DNA of 64,000 nt from Pseudomonadota bacterium (GTDB lineage Bacteria; Pseudomonadota; Alphaproteobacteria; Rhodobacterales; Rhodobacteraceae), in assembly GCA_021779835.1 (NCBI GenBank), contig JAJXZX010000003.1, forward strand, positions 118,161-182,160, read 5' to 3'. Under the pieces are notes generated by a model. The model saw only the letters and a list, made by a program, of their open reading frames with translations, did no database searches and was not told the DNA's origin. Shown piece by piece: positions 18,380-27,877 of the stretch (its first letter is position 1; each line of letters begins with the position of its first letter). A program made the translations under genes and the position numbers.

Positions 18380-19495
18380 ATGGCAGACAGCAAACGCGCG
18401 CCTGTTTTCATCGGGTCAGAGATTTATCGCGGGTCGTCGTATGGCGGTTGGCATCCGCTGCGGGTGCCGCGCGTCTCGACCGTGATGGACCTTGCGCGGG
18501 CGATGGGGTGGCTCGAGGGGCGTTATCGCACCAGCCCGCGCGCCAAGCCTTCGGCGTTGATGGCCTGGCATACGCCGGAATATGTGGAGGCTTTGCAGGA
18601 TGCCGAGGCGGCGGGGGTGGTGACGGACGCGGTGCGGCTGCGGCATGGGCTGGGCACCCACTCGAACCCGGTGTTTGCGGAGGTGTTTCGCCGCCCCGCG
18701 ACCTCTGCCGGGGCTGCGATGCTGGCCGCCGATCTGGTGCGCGATGGGGGCGTTGTCTACACGCCCGCCGGGGGCACGCATCACGGGATGCCGGACCGCG
18801 CAAACGGGTTTTGCTATCTCAACGATCCGGTGTTGTGCATCCTGACGCTGCGCCGTTTGGGGATTACCCGCGTCGCCTATGTCGATATCGACGCGCATCA
18901 TTGCGACGGGGTGGAACATGCCTTTGCCGGGGATGCGCGCGTCACGCTGGTCTCGGTGCATGAGGAGGGACGCTGGCCCTTCACCGGCAAGCTGGAGGAC
19001 GACGGCGGCGGCAATTGCTTCAACTTGCCGGTGCCGAAGGGGTTCAACGATACCGAGATGCGCGCGGTGTTGGACGGGCTGATCCTGCCGCGCGTGGCGG
19101 CGCACCGGCCAGAGGCGATCGTGCTGCAATGCGGGGCGGATGCGTTGCTGGAGGATCCGTTGTCGCGTCTTGCGCTGTCCAACAACGCGCATCGCGGCGT
19201 GGTTGCGGCGTTGCGCCATCTGGCGCCACGTCTGATCGTGGTGGGCGGTGGCGGCTATAATCCGTGGTCGGTGGCGCGGTGTTGGGCCGGGGTGTGGGCG
19301 ACCTTGGCGGGCGAGGAGATCCCCGACCGCTTGCCGCAGGCCGCCGAGGCGGTGCTGCGCGCGCTGGCAGGGGCTGGGCATGATCGCGGGCGCCCGGTGG
19401 CGGAGGCGTTGTTCACCACGCTGAACGATTCGCCGCGCGAAGGGCCGGTGCGCGATGAGATCCGCGTGCGGTTGCAACGGCTGGCCGCGCGATGA
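18380..19495 (+). CDS. Histone deacetylase family hydrolase (AcuC-like)
   Basis: Zinc-dependent deacetylase-fold enzyme, 371 residues, acting on an acetylated small molecule or protein. Active-site features are GGTHHGMPDRANGFCYLN, the metal ligands in VDIDAHHCDGVEHAF and a later QCGADALLEDPLSRLALS, with GGGGYNPWSVAR near the end. The start at ATG 18380 follows a GGCGGAGGCGGG stretch. A second, less related member lies at 62290-63390. Confidence 0.92.
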   Translation: MADSKRAPVFIGSEIYRGSSYGGWHPLRVPRVSTVMDLARAMGWLEGRYRTSPRAKPSALMAWHTPEYVEALQDAEAAGVVTDAVRLRHGLGTHSNPVFAEVFRRPATSAGAAMLAADLVRDGGVVYTPAGGTHHGMPDRANGFCYLNDPVLCILTLRRLGITRVAYVDIDAHHCDGVEHAFAGDARVTLVSVHEEGRWPFTGKLEDDGGGNCFNLPVPKGFNDTEMRAVLDGLILPRVAAHRPEAIVLQCGADALLEDPLSRLALSNNAHRGVVAALRHLAPRLIVVGGGGYNPWSVARCWAGVWATLAGEEIPDRLPQAAEAVLRALAGAGHDRGRPVAEALFTTLNDSPREGPVRDEIRVRLQRLAAR

Positions 19496-19550
19496 TCCGA
19501 GGGCCGGACTGCGGGCGTGCGCCTAAAACGGGGCGCGGCCAGTCTGGGGA

Positions 19551-20846
19551 TCAAGAGCGTAATTCCGGCAGATCCAACGCGCGCGAAAGGGCAAGGAACA
19601 GCGCCGCCTCGCCGCCGCGCCCTTGCCCGGCCAGCACGTCGTGGGCAATGCCCGCCATGCGCACACGCCGCGTGGTATCGGCAAGATCGCGCAGCGCGGC
19701 GGCGAGGGTTGGGGCGTCAGTCACCTGCCGCGCGCCGCCTTCGCGGTCAAGCGCGCGGTAGATGTCGGTGAAATTCGACACATGGGGCCCGTGCAGCAGG
19801 GCCGAGCCGTAGCGCGCGGGCTCATAGGGGGTGTGGCCGCCGTTTGGCACCAGTGAGCCGCCGACCAGCGTGACACCGGCAAGGCGATACCACAGCTCCA
19901 TCTCGCCCATCGTGTCGGCCAGATAGACGGGTGCTGCCCCCGGTTCCTGGCCAAGCGAGCGGGTGGCAAAGGCAAGGTCCGCGGCGCGGATCAGCGCCTC
20001 GATCTCCAACCTGCGGCGGGGGTGGCGGGGGGCGAGGATCAGGCGGGTGACGCTGCCGGCCTCGCGGGCCAGGGCGAAGGCCTTCAGCACCACCGCCTCT
20101 TCCCCCGGATGGGTCGAGGCGGCCAGAAGCGTGGCGCCGGGATGGAAGGCGGCGCGCAACGTTTCGGGGATAGCTTGCAAGGATTGCCCGTTATGTGCGC
20201 CCGGCCCCTGCGCCTTGAGGTTCAGCACCGGCCCGATATGCGCAAGCGGCACGCCAAGGCTGCGAAAGCGCGCCTCTGACGCAGCGTCTTGCGCCGAGAG
20301 AAAGGCGATGCGGCGCATCACCGGGCCGGTGATGGCGGCGGCAAAGCCATAGCGGCGCGAGCTACGCTCTGACATCCGCGCGCCCAAAACCAGCACTGGC
20401 AACCCGGCCTCTGCCGCCATCACGATGCGGTTGGGCCAAAACTCCCCCTCCAGCGTGGCAAGCGCGGCGGGACGGTGGCGGGCGAGAAAGCGGCGGAGCG
20501 CAAAGCGGTAATCCAAGGGCGCGATCGCGGCGGTGACGCGGGGCAGATCCCAGCCTTCGACCATGCGGCGCGCGGTTTCGGTGTTGCAGGTCACAATCAT
20601 CGCCAGATCGGGCGCGCGCTTCAGCATCGCCTCGATCAGCCAGCGCGCCGATGTCAGCTCGCCATTAGAGGCGCCGTGCAGCCAGAGGGTCACGGTGTCG
20701 CTGGAGGTGTCGCTTTTGGGGGCTTCGCCACGGCCCAACCGCTCGCGCAGGGTGCGTGCGCTTTCGGTGCCGGTCGCGCGGCGCCACAGGAACATCGCCG
20801 CGATGAAGGGGGCGAGCAGGGTCAGGATCGCGCGGTAAAGGGCCAT
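19551..20846 (-). CDS. waaA: 3-deoxy-D-manno-octulosonic acid (Kdo) transferase
   Basis: Inner-membrane glycosyltransferase (KdtA) that adds Kdo to the lipid A precursor in LPS synthesis, 431 residues. It has an N-terminal membrane helix (MALYRAILTLLAPFIAAMF), then LWLHGASNGELTSARWLI, EGEFWPNRIVMAAEAGLPVL and a C-terminal GGSLVPNGGHTPYEPARYG, all typical of the family. The ATG 20844-20846 gives the usual N-terminus; an ATG 42 bases upstream is possible but unlikely. It converges with the AcuC-like gene. Confidence 0.93.
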   Translation of the reverse strand: MALYRAILTLLAPFIAAMFLWRRATGTESARTLRERLGRGEAPKSDTSSDTVTLWLHGASNGELTSARWLIEAMLKRAPDLAMIVTCNTETARRMVEGWDLPRVTAAIAPLDYRFALRRFLARHRPAALATLEGEFWPNRIVMAAEAGLPVLVLGARMSERSSRRYGFAAAITGPVMRRIAFLSAQDAASEARFRSLGVPLAHIGPVLNLKAQGPGAHNGQSLQAIPETLRAAFHPGATLLAASTHPGEEAVVLKAFALAREAGSVTRLILAPRHPRRRLEIEALIRAADLAFATRSLGQEPGAAPVYLADTMGEMELWYRLAGVTLVGGSLVPNGGHTPYEPARYGSALLHGPHVSNFTDIYRALDREGGARQVTDAPTLAAALRDLADTTRRVRMAGIAHDVLAGQGRGGEAALFLALSRALDLPELRS

Positions 20847-20921
20847 TTGGTCCAGCAGGTGTCCCGGCAGTTGAGTATGGCCGAGCAATAGGCGCGTGGC
20901 GTGCGTCTGGCAAGGCGCAGC

Positions 20922-21341
20922 TCAGGTGCCAACTTTCGGGCCGGGGCAAAACAGCGGGGCCGAGGTTTGCTGCACCTCGATCAGATCGTTGGAGGTGGGC
21001 AGCCCCTCATAATGCGCGGCAAGACCGGTTCCCTGTCCATAAAAGCTCCAGCATTGCGGAGGGTCTTTGTCGCCGTCATAGGCGAAACAAATGTGCTGTT
21101 GCGCATCGACATACCAGCGGCCGTATTTGCACTCTTGCCCGATGAAGGCCCAGATCACCTTGTGATCGGGAAGATATTCCTCGGCCCCATAGGGTGTCCC
21201 GCCGGCGTTGTAGTACAGCGTCTTGCCCAGCGAATAGGCGTCGAAGGCTTCCGCTGTGAGGGGCGCAGGTGTTGCCGCTGTCTGCGCCACGGCGGGCAGG
21301 GAGAGGCACAGCAACAGCGGCAGGGCGGCAAGACGGCGCAT
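20922..21341 (-). CDS. Secreted hypothetical protein
   Basis: A 139-residue protein with a clear signal peptide (MRRLAALPLLLCLSLPAVAQ, cleavage probably after AQ). The mature part begins LTAEAFDAYSLGKTLYYNAG and contains an aromatic-rich core with four cysteines (in ECKYGRW, HICFAYDGD, QCWSFYG and FCPGP) that could form two disulphides in the periplasm. Similar proteins occur in Rhodobacteraceae without known function. It lies between alkB and waaA on the same strand. Confidence 0.82.
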   Translation of the reverse strand: MRRLAALPLLLCLSLPAVAQTAATPAPLTAEAFDAYSLGKTLYYNAGGTPYGAEEYLPDHKVIWAFIGQECKYGRWYVDAQQHICFAYDGDKDPPQCWSFYGQGTGLAAHYEGLPTSNDLIEVQQTSAPLFCPGPKVGT

Positions 21342-21414
21342 GGCACAGACCTTTCGCGGCGGTTTGCGATATGGTGCCACACTGCGCGCCGGTCGGAAAG
21401 CAAAACGGCAGGGC

Positions 21415-22455
21415 TTACGGGGCCACTGCGCGCCATTGCGCCAGACGGCGGTCCATCACACGGAACCATTGGCTCGGCACCAATGCGATCGCCCCCATCA
21501 CCGGCAGGCTGTAGGGCAGCAGCGGCGCGGCCCCGGCGGGTGGAAGCGACAGTTCCGGGTAGGGCCAGGACGGATGGGCGTGATGCGCCGAATGGCGCGG
21601 TGCATTCAGCATCAACGCCGAGGAATACCAGCGGCCAGAGTTCCACGAATGTTTGTCCGACACCGGCTCAATCTCGCCCTCCGCGGTCTGGGCGCGCACA
21701 AGGCCGTAGTGCTGGACATAGTCTGACAGCAGAAGCTGCATCTGGGCATAGATCACCAGCATCAGATAGACGATCATCCCCGGCAGGCCGAACAGTAGCG
21801 ACACCAGCAAGATGAAGCCGATCGCGCCCGCGATATAGATGACGTAGGGATGCACGCCATCCTTGCCCGCCTGCGCGCGCCGCGTGCTTTCCATCTCTCG
21901 CCCCGCGGTGAAGGCGCCTAGCCATGCGCGCGGCGCGAATTCGTAAAAGCTTTCGCCCTCTTCCGCCGTGCTGGGGTCGTCTTCTGTCGCGACAAAACGG
22001 TGATGCACCAGCCGATGCGCCGAGGTGTGGTGGCCGAACAGCAGGCTGATGTAGATCCACATCCCCAAGCGGAACAAACCCTTGTCGGAGCGGTGGATCA
22101 GTTCGTGGGCGTTGGAGTTGCTGACCTGCCCGAAGAACATGCCATAGGCAAGGAACAGCGGCAGCCATGATCCCCAGCCGACGCCCCCCCAACCGGTCAG
22201 CGCCAGAAGCCCGGTGAACAGCAACAGGAAGTGGGCCAAGCCAAGCCCGACCGACAGTTGATCGGCGGCAGGAAACTCGCTGCCTTCGGACGCAAGCGGG
22301 GCGGCGTAGCTGACCAGTTCGTCCATCGCGAAGGTGAAGACCGTCATGTAAAGCAGCGCAACCCAAGCCCAGAGGCCGCCAAAGAATGCGCCCAGCAGCA
22401 GCAAGAGAACCGGCACCAGCGTGGCGATGGCGAAAAGGACGATTGGCCGCTGCAT
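21415..22455 (-). CDS. alkB: Alkane 1-monooxygenase (AlkB family)
   Basis: Membrane non-haem di-iron hydroxylase that oxidises terminal methyl groups, 346 residues. The histidine clusters of the family are present: NAHELIHR, HHTSAHRLVHHR and NAPRHSAHHAHP, plus the DYVQHYGL signature. Six hydrophobic helices are predicted, mostly in the N-terminal half and around the second cluster. The ATG at 22453-22455 follows a GAGGAAAC ribosome site. No rubredoxin gene is adjacent, so its electron donor must be elsewhere; the substrate could be an alkane or another acyl chain. Confidence 0.9.
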   Translation of the reverse strand: MQRPIVLFAIATLVPVLLLLLGAFFGGLWAWVALLYMTVFTFAMDELVSYAAPLASEGSEFPAADQLSVGLGLAHFLLLFTGLLALTGWGGVGWGSWLPLFLAYGMFFGQVSNSNAHELIHRSDKGLFRLGMWIYISLLFGHHTSAHRLVHHRFVATEDDPSTAEEGESFYEFAPRAWLGAFTAGREMESTRRAQAGKDGVHPYVIYIAGAIGFILLVSLLFGLPGMIVYLMLVIYAQMQLLLSDYVQHYGLVRAQTAEGEIEPVSDKHSWNSGRWYSSALMLNAPRHSAHHAHPSWPYPELSLPPAGAAPLLPYSLPVMGAIALVPSQWFRVMDRRLAQWRAVAP

Positions 22456-22628
22456 TGGATGTTTCCTCAAGGCTTGAATGGCGCGCAGTATCCTCGGAAC
22501 CGCGTGGCTTTCAAGGGGCGTCTCTCTGGCGCGCTGCGGCGGAATCGCGGGCGTGGGCTTCCATCCGGCAGCCCTTCGGTTTAGGGACAGGGAAGCCCGC
22601 GGGCGGGCCAAGGTGCAGGAGTTGGCGC

Positions 22629-23639
22629 ATGTCGTTCTTCAAGAAGCTCAAGGATCGGCTGGTCAAGTCTTCCTCGCGTCTCGACGAGGGGCTGGACAAG
22701 CTGGTGGCAGAGGCGGCGCCAGCGGCGGCGGCCCCCGCGCCGGCATCGGCTGAACCCGCGCGCCCCGGCATTGCTGCGCGCCTGATGGGGGCGGTGGGCG
22801 AGCGTGGGCGTGTCCTTGACGACGCCATGCTGGAAAGCCTTGAGGAGCTGCTGATCCAGTCCGACATGGGCGTTGATACTGCGCTGCGGATTACCGCGAA
22901 CCTTGCCGAGGGGCGGTTTGGCAAGCGCATCACCTCGGACGAGATCAAGCGTCTGCTGGCGGCAGAGATCACCCGCATCATGGCGCCGGTGGCGAAACCC
23001 ATGCCGCTTTACCCGTCGAAACCGCAGGTGGTTTTGGTGGTGGGCGTCAACGGCTCAGGCAAGACCACGACCATTGGCAAGCTCGCCAGCCAGTTCCGCG
23101 CCGCCGGAAAGACGGTGGTGATTGCGGCGGGCGACACCTTCCGCGCAGCTGCGGTCGAACAGTTGCAGGTCTGGGGGCAACGCGCCGGTGTGCCCGTGAT
23201 GACGGCGCCCGAGGGCTCTGACCCGGCGTCGCTGGCGTTCGATGCGATGACGCGGGCCGAAGCGGAGGGCACTGATCTTCTGATGATCGACACCGCGGGC
23301 CGTCTGCAAAACCGCGCCGATCTGATGGAAGAGTTGGCGAAGATCGTCCGGGTTATCCGCAAGAAAGACCCGACCGCGCCGCATAACACACTTTTGGTGC
23401 TGGACGCGACCACCGGGCAGAACGCGCTGTTGCAGGTAGAAACCTTCCGTAAGCTTGCCGATGTGTCGGGGCTGGTGATGACCAAGCTGGATGGCACCGC
23501 AAAGGGCGGCGTGCTGGTCGCGCTGGCCGATAAGTTCGGCCTGCCGATCCATGCGATAGGCGTGGGCGAGCAGATCGACGATCTGGCCCCGTTCGACCCC
23601 GAGGATTTTGCCCGCGCCCTTGTCGGGCTTGATACCTGA
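22629..23639 (+). CDS. ftsY: Signal recognition particle receptor FtsY
   Basis: SRP-family GTPase that docks ribosome-SRP complexes at the membrane, 336 residues. It has a short acidic/Ala-Pro-rich A region (residues 1-50), an N helical bundle, then the G domain with the P-loop GVNGSGKTTTIGKLA (about 139-153), DTAGRLQNR and TKLDGTAKGG. The start MSFFKKLKDRL (ATG 22629) is the normal one, although the frame is open 240 bases further upstream. Confidence 0.97.
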   Translation: MSFFKKLKDRLVKSSSRLDEGLDKLVAEAAPAAAAPAPASAEPARPGIAARLMGAVGERGRVLDDAMLESLEELLIQSDMGVDTALRITANLAEGRFGKRITSDEIKRLLAAEITRIMAPVAKPMPLYPSKPQVVLVVGVNGSGKTTTIGKLASQFRAAGKTVVIAAGDTFRAAAVEQLQVWGQRAGVPVMTAPEGSDPASLAFDAMTRAEAEGTDLLMIDTAGRLQNRADLMEELAKIVRVIRKKDPTAPHNTLLVLDATTGQNALLQVETFRKLADVSGLVMTKLDGTAKGGVLVALADKFGLPIHAIGVGEQIDDLAPFDPEDFARALVGLDT

Positions 23640-23716
23640 CCTCCCTTACCGTTTTCAAATATTCCGGGAGTCTGGGGCCGTGCCCTCGGCTTCCTCCGCA
23701 AGGCAACGCACCCTAG

Positions 23717-24616
23717 ATGACCGCCCTGATCTCCTCGCTTGAAGGCACGCATGCAGGCCATGTGACCGCGCTTTGCCTCGCGCTGCTGGCGGCTATCCTG
23801 CACGCGATCTTTGGCGCGCTGCAAAAGGGGCGCCATGATCCCTGGCTTAGTCGCGCCGCGATTGATGCATGTTATGGGCTGATGTCGCTGCCGCTCGCGC
23901 TGTTCCTGGTGCCATGGCCTACGCCGCGTCTGTGGCTGCTGCTTGGCGGCGCGTTCGTCATTCATGTGGTTTACAAGCTACTGCAAGCGATGACCTACGA
24001 ACGCGGTGCCTATACCGTGGTTTACCCGGTGGTGCGCGGCATTGGCCCGTTTTTCGCGGTGATCGGTGCAACCGTGGTGTTCGGCGAACATTTCACTCCG
24101 GGCCAATGGGGCGGCGTGATGATGCTGATGTCGGGCATCCTTGGCTTTGCAGTGTATAACTATCGCCATGTCAGCGTGGACCGTGACACGCTGGTGCCCG
24201 CGCTGGGCTTTGCGGTGGCGACCGGCGCGTTCGTGGCGCTTTACACCACTTACGACGCTTACGGCATTCGCGCGGCGGCGGACCCTTTCACCTTCCTTGC
24301 ATGGTTTTTCACCATCGACGGCATCTTCATGCCGGTGTTTACGCGTCGGCGGTGGCGGGTTCTGCCAGCGTCTGAACTGGTGCCGTTGCTGAAACGAGGC
24401 GTCCTTGGCGCGTTCGTTGCGTGGTTTTCCTTTGGCTCGATCATGATGGCGACCCGGCTCGACAAGGTCGGCGAGGCGGCGGTGTTGCGCGAAACGTCAA
24501 CCGTTTGGGCTGCGCTGATCGGGTGGCTGGTGCTGGGCGAAAAGGTCGGGCCGCGCCGATTGGCGTTGATGGTGTTGATTGCGGCGGGCGCGATTGTCGT
24601 GGAACTGGCGGGCTAA
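23717..24616 (+). CDS. DMT/EamA family transporter
   Basis: A 299-residue membrane protein with about ten helices in two repeats, typical of EamA-type drug/metabolite exporters. Recognisable stretches include YTVVYPVVRGIGPFFAVIGA (end of the first repeat) and LRETSTVWAALIGWLVLGEK (second repeat). The gene sits between ftsY and yciB, an arrangement I associate with Rhodobacteraceae. Substrate unknown. Confidence 0.9.
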   Translation: MTALISSLEGTHAGHVTALCLALLAAILHAIFGALQKGRHDPWLSRAAIDACYGLMSLPLALFLVPWPTPRLWLLLGGAFVIHVVYKLLQAMTYERGAYTVVYPVVRGIGPFFAVIGATVVFGEHFTPGQWGGVMMLMSGILGFAVYNYRHVSVDRDTLVPALGFAVATGAFVALYTTYDAYGIRAAADPFTFLAWFFTIDGIFMPVFTRRRWRVLPASELVPLLKRGVLGAFVAWFSFGSIMMATRLDKVGEAAVLRETSTVWAALIGWLVLGEKVGPRRLALMVLIAAGAIVVELAG

Positions 24617-24700
24617 CGCGCGCCGCCCTCGAAAGTGACTGGCCTTTCGCACCGCGCTGACCTAGGGATTTGGCGGCACCCCAGAGCGAGGCCCCGGATC

Positions 24701-25300
24701 ATGGCGCAGAAAAAGATCAATCCTATCCTTAAGCTGGCTATCGAGCTTGGCCCGGTGGTGATCTTTTTCATCGCCTATTCGCGGGTTAAGGGGCAAAGCT
24801 TTACCTTCGCGGGCACCACCTACAACGGCTTCATCGCGGTCACCGCTGCGTTCATCCCGCTGATGATGCTGTCCACCGCCTTGCTGTGGTGGCTGACCGG
24901 CAAGCTGTCGAAGATGCAGATCGCCACGCTGGTGCTGGTGGTGTTTTTCGGCGGCCTGTCGGTCTGGCTTAACGACGAGCGGTTTTTCAAGATGAAGCCG
25001 ACGATGATTTACCTGCTGTTTGCCGGGATCCTTGGGGTGGGGCTGCTGCGCGGCAAATCCTACCTAAAGGTGGTGATTGAAGAGGTGTTGCCGATGCAGG
25101 AAGAGGGTTGGATGATCCTGACCAAACGCATCGCGCTGTTCTTCTTTGGCCTCGCCATCGCGAATGAGATCGTGTGGCGCACGATGTCCACCGCCACTTG
25201 GGTGACGTTCAAGACCTTCGTGCTGACCATCGCACTGTTCGCCTTTTTCATGGCGCAGGGCAAGCTGATGGCACGGTATGGCTTGCCGGATAAGGACTAA
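24701..25300 (+). CDS. yciB: Inner membrane-spanning protein YciB (septation protein A family)
   Basis: A 199-residue membrane protein with five to six helices (IspA/IspZ/YciB family), implicated in cell envelope synthesis and septation. Family stretches: MAQKKINPILKLAIELGPVV at the start, GGLSVWLNDERFFKMKPTMI in the middle and EIVWRTMSTATWVTFKTF towards the end. The ATG at 24701 gives the standard N-terminus. Its stop is six bases from the convergent methyltransferase-like gene. Confidence 0.94.
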   Translation: MAQKKINPILKLAIELGPVVIFFIAYSRVKGQSFTFAGTTYNGFIAVTAAFIPLMMLSTALLWWLTGKLSKMQIATLVLVVFFGGLSVWLNDERFFKMKPTMIYLLFAGILGVGLLRGKSYLKVVIEEVLPMQEEGWMILTKRIALFFFGLAIANEIVWRTMSTATWVTFKTFVLTIALFAFFMAQGKLMARYGLPDKD

Positions 25301-25306
25301 GCGCCC

Positions 25307-26020
25307 CTACCAGACGCCCGGCACCAACCGCCACGGCGTTGCGCGTTTGTAGGCGGCATAGCCTGCAAGCCCTTGTTCCAGATGCTGTTCCTCGAACTGG
25401 ATGCGCAGCGCGATCATGCCCGCAATCACCAGACACAGCGTCACGCTGAGCCAGCTTCCCAGCAAAAGCGAGGCGGAAAGCTGGTAGGCGATGGTCACGG
25501 CATAGAACGGGTGGCGCACGATCGCATAGGCACCGGTGTCGATGACCTGATGGCCGCGGTCGGATTGCACATGAACGCAGGTGGTCAGAAACGGGTTTTG
25601 CCGCATGGTCTGATAGCCCATCCACGTCGCAACCGGAATGAATAGGGCCGCCAGCACACGCAGGCTCATCGGCACATGTGACCAGTCATGGCGCACGGAA
25701 TCGTAGCCGGCCGCGAGCGTCCACAACAGCATCATCGCGGTGTGGATCGGCACGAAAAGCCGGTCTGCCAAGGGCTGCCCCTTTGGTGCCAGGTTGGTGC
25801 GTGCCTCTAGCAGGGCGGGGTCATGGATCGCCAGCGCAATGGTTGCCGGGATCACCGAAACCGTGACGAGCAGCAGGAAGATCCAGCCCCCCTCCCATCG
25901 GATGGTGCCCGCGCCGTAAAACAGCAGGAAGGCGACCACGAGGATCTCGACGACGATGACGGCGGTGATTTTCACCGCCAGCATCGCGTAATTGAACGGG
26001 GCTGAGGTCTGTGTCTGCAT
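25307..26020 (-). CDS. Isoprenylcysteine carboxyl methyltransferase-like membrane protein
   Basis: A 237-residue membrane protein of the ICMT/PEMT-like superfamily, with about five helices. The C-terminal half carries the family core: GAYAIVRHPFYAVTIAYQL and the RIQFEEQHLEQGLAGYAAYK stretch, which in relatives binds S-adenosylmethionine. Bacterial members methylate unknown small or lipid substrates. It lies nine bases after the glutathione transferase gene. Confidence 0.87.
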   Translation of the reverse strand: MQTQTSAPFNYAMLAVKITAVIVVEILVVAFLLFYGAGTIRWEGGWIFLLLVTVSVIPATIALAIHDPALLEARTNLAPKGQPLADRLFVPIHTAMMLLWTLAAGYDSVRHDWSHVPMSLRVLAALFIPVATWMGYQTMRQNPFLTTCVHVQSDRGHQVIDTGAYAIVRHPFYAVTIAYQLSASLLLGSWLSVTLCLVIAGMIALRIQFEEQHLEQGLAGYAAYKRATPWRLVPGVW

Positions 26021-26029
26021 GTTACTCGT

Positions 26030-26734
26030 CTATTGCTTTTTGAACAGGACGTCCTGTGCTTTCTTGTCGGCGGCGATATTGGATCGTTTTTCTGCGGCAA
26101 CCGCCATGCCGGACTGAAAGCCGGGACGCGCGGCCAACTCGTCTAGCCAGCGTTTCAGATGGGGTTTGTCATCAAGTGTCTGTTCCTGCCGCTGCCAAAG
26201 CTGCGCCCAGGGCCATATTGCAAAATCCGCGATGGACAGAAAGTCGCCCGCGACATAGCGGTGCTTGGCCAGTTGCCGGTCCAACACGCCGTATAGCCGC
26301 GCGACTTCGTTGCGATAGCGCGCCTTCGCATAGGGCAGGTCGTTGGGCGGGTCCATCGCGGGGGCATATTGCAGGAAGTGATGCGCCTGACCTGCCATCG
26401 GGCCGACGCCGCCCATCTGCCACATCAACCATTGCTCAACCGCGAGTTGGTCACGCGCGGTGATGCCGTGGAACAGGCCGGTTTTGCGCGCAAGGTAAAG
26501 CAGGATCGCGCCGGATTCAAAGATCGACACCGGCGCGCCGTCGGGCCCATCGGAGTCGATGATCGCAGGCATCCGGTTGTTGGGCGCGATCTTCAGGAAA
26601 TCGGGGGTGAATTGCTCTCCCGCGCCGATGTTGACCAGCTTCAGGGTGTAAGGCAGCCCCATTTCGGCCAAGGCGATCGAGATTTTCCACCCGTTCGGCG
26701 TGGGCCAATAGTAAAGTTCAATGGGGTCTGACAA
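26030..26734 (-). CDS. Glutathione S-transferase (Nu/YfcG-like), TTG start
   Basis: A 234-residue glutathione transferase. The N-terminal thioredoxin-fold domain has IELYYWPTPNGWKISIALAE, the cis-proline region NNRMPAIIDSDGP and the glutathione-binding SIFESGAILLYLARKTG; a helical C-terminal domain follows. No ATG fits the family N-terminus: a TTG at 26732-26734 (reading MSDPIELYYW) lies just behind GAGGAGG on the minus strand and is the likely start. YfcG-like enzymes act as disulphide-bond reductases. Confidence 0.9.
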   Translation of the reverse strand: MSDPIELYYWPTPNGWKISIALAEMGLPYTLKLVNIGAGEQFTPDFLKIAPNNRMPAIIDSDGPDGAPVSIFESGAILLYLARKTGLFHGITARDQLAVEQWLMWQMGGVGPMAGQAHHFLQYAPAMDPPNDLPYAKARYRNEVARLYGVLDRQLAKHRYVAGDFLSIADFAIWPWAQLWQRQEQTLDDKPHLKRWLDELAARPGFQSGMAVAAEKRSNIAADKKAQDVLFKKQ

Positions 26735-26757
26735 ATCCGCCTCCTCGCGAAAGTGCC

Positions 26758-27687
26758 TTATAGTGGCGCTTTCTGGCCGAAGGGCAACCCGGACATTCGG
26801 CGCGGAGGCGCAAGAAGACGTGACCATCGCGGGGTTGACACGCCGGGAAGCAGATCGGCAAGCAGGTCCATCGGCGGCCCGTCGCGCAGGATGGCGCGGT
26901 AAAGGTCAAAGACGCCGGGGCGCAGATAGAGGCTCCAGTGACAGATGCGCAGGTCCGGCGTGGCGATGCGGTGACCCAGCCGTGCGAGGGCCCGCAGCGT
27001 CGGTTCGTGGTCCAACTGGATGTCGATCCAATTCGCGGGGCGTGCGCTTAATCCATGCCCCAAGGCGCGGTCGGGGCGGCGGGGCAACAGCCGCTCGATC
27101 AGGAAATCGAACAGGTCATTTTCGCGGCTGGTGACATTGACGAACTGTGCGGCGCGCCCGGCCACGCTTGCCAGCGCCGCATCGGTCGGGCCGCGCAACT
27201 CTGCTGCGGCCATCAAAACCACCGGCCCCAAGACCGGGCGTTCAAGATGTGGCAGAGCTTGCAGAACCACCCGCGCGCCAAGTGAGTGGGCAAGCACCGC
27301 AACGCGCGTGCCGGGACGCAAAGCATCGATCCGGGTCAGCAGGGTGGCCAGAGCGCGGCCCGCGCAGGCGGCCTCGCGATAGGCGCGCCAAATGGTGCCG
27401 ATTGATTCCCAGCCAAAGGCGATGCACAGCCCCTCATCGGCGGCGCTGCCATCAAACCCCAGGCTTCGCGGCCAGGATACCGCCTTCCAACACCCCGGAT
27501 CGGGATCGAGAGCAAGGATATGGCGGTGCGGGTCATCCTTTGGCACATGGCGGGAAAAGCGAAACCCGTGGATCATCACGACCACGGGCGCCCCTTCGGG
27601 CAGCGCGGCCAAGGCGCGGGCGAGGGCTGCCTCGCCGCCCTCGCACAGCGGCTCCTCGCCCTCAGCGTTGATCCGTAGAAGGGGCAT
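26758..27687 (-). CDS. Alpha/beta hydrolase
   Basis: A 309-residue alpha/beta-hydrolase-fold protein. The oxyanion-side VVVMIHGFRFS and the nucleophile elbow in AVLAHSLGARVVLQALPHL (Ser in HSLGA) are visible. The start MPLLRINAEGEEPL (ATG 27685-27687) is preferred; the frame runs open to 27885 but would cross the divergent metZ leader. Probably co-transcribed with the glutathione transferase 23 bases downstream. Substrate unknown. Confidence 0.87.
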   Translation of the reverse strand: MPLLRINAEGEEPLCEGGEAALARALAALPEGAPVVVMIHGFRFSRHVPKDDPHRHILALDPDPGCWKAVSWPRSLGFDGSAADEGLCIAFGWESIGTIWRAYREAACAGRALATLLTRIDALRPGTRVAVLAHSLGARVVLQALPHLERPVLGPVVLMAAAELRGPTDAALASVAGRAAQFVNVTSRENDLFDFLIERLLPRRPDRALGHGLSARPANWIDIQLDHEPTLRALARLGHRIATPDLRICHWSLYLRPGVFDLYRAILRDGPPMDLLADLLPGVSTPRWSRLLAPPRRMSGLPFGQKAPL

Positions 27688-27779
27688 CCCATGCCTCCAC
27701 AATATCTTGGGCAAAGATCTAGCTGACCCGCAAGACAGGCGAATGAAGCGCAGGTTACAGATGCGTGACGCCAGCATGG

Positions 27780-27808
27780 TTGACGAAATGTCGCAACCGG
27801 CGTATCCG
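27780..27808 (+). promoter_or_regulatory. Candidate promoter of the metZ transcript
   Basis: TTGACG (27780-27785) and TATCCG (27803-27808) are separated by 17 bases. Transcription would begin a few bases later, at the first stem of the SAM-II riboswitch, which is the expected arrangement. Confidence 0.55.
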
Positions 27809-27812
27809 GGCC

Positions 27813-27870
27813 TTCGTGGCGCTTTGTCGACCGGATTGCGGGCCACGTTAAATATTCCGCTAAAGAGGGC
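27813..27870 (+). promoter_or_regulatory. SAM-II riboswitch
   Basis: The first stem pairs CGTGGC (27815-27820) with GCCACG (27842-27847); the loop between contains GCTTTGTCGACCGG. It is followed by TTAAATATTCCGCTAAAG and GAGGG, the conserved 3' strand that closes the pseudoknot and forms the S-adenosylmethionine pocket. Spacing and conserved bases match the class found before met genes in alphaproteobacteria. It sits in front of metZ and an intrinsic terminator, so high SAM should lower metZ transcription. Confidence 0.92.
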
Positions 27871-27877
27871 GGGAATG

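Noticed and set aside
22386..22628. N-terminal extension of FtsY
   Set aside because: The frame is open but the extension is unrelated to FtsY and overlaps the alkB leader; MSFFKKLKDRL is the family start.
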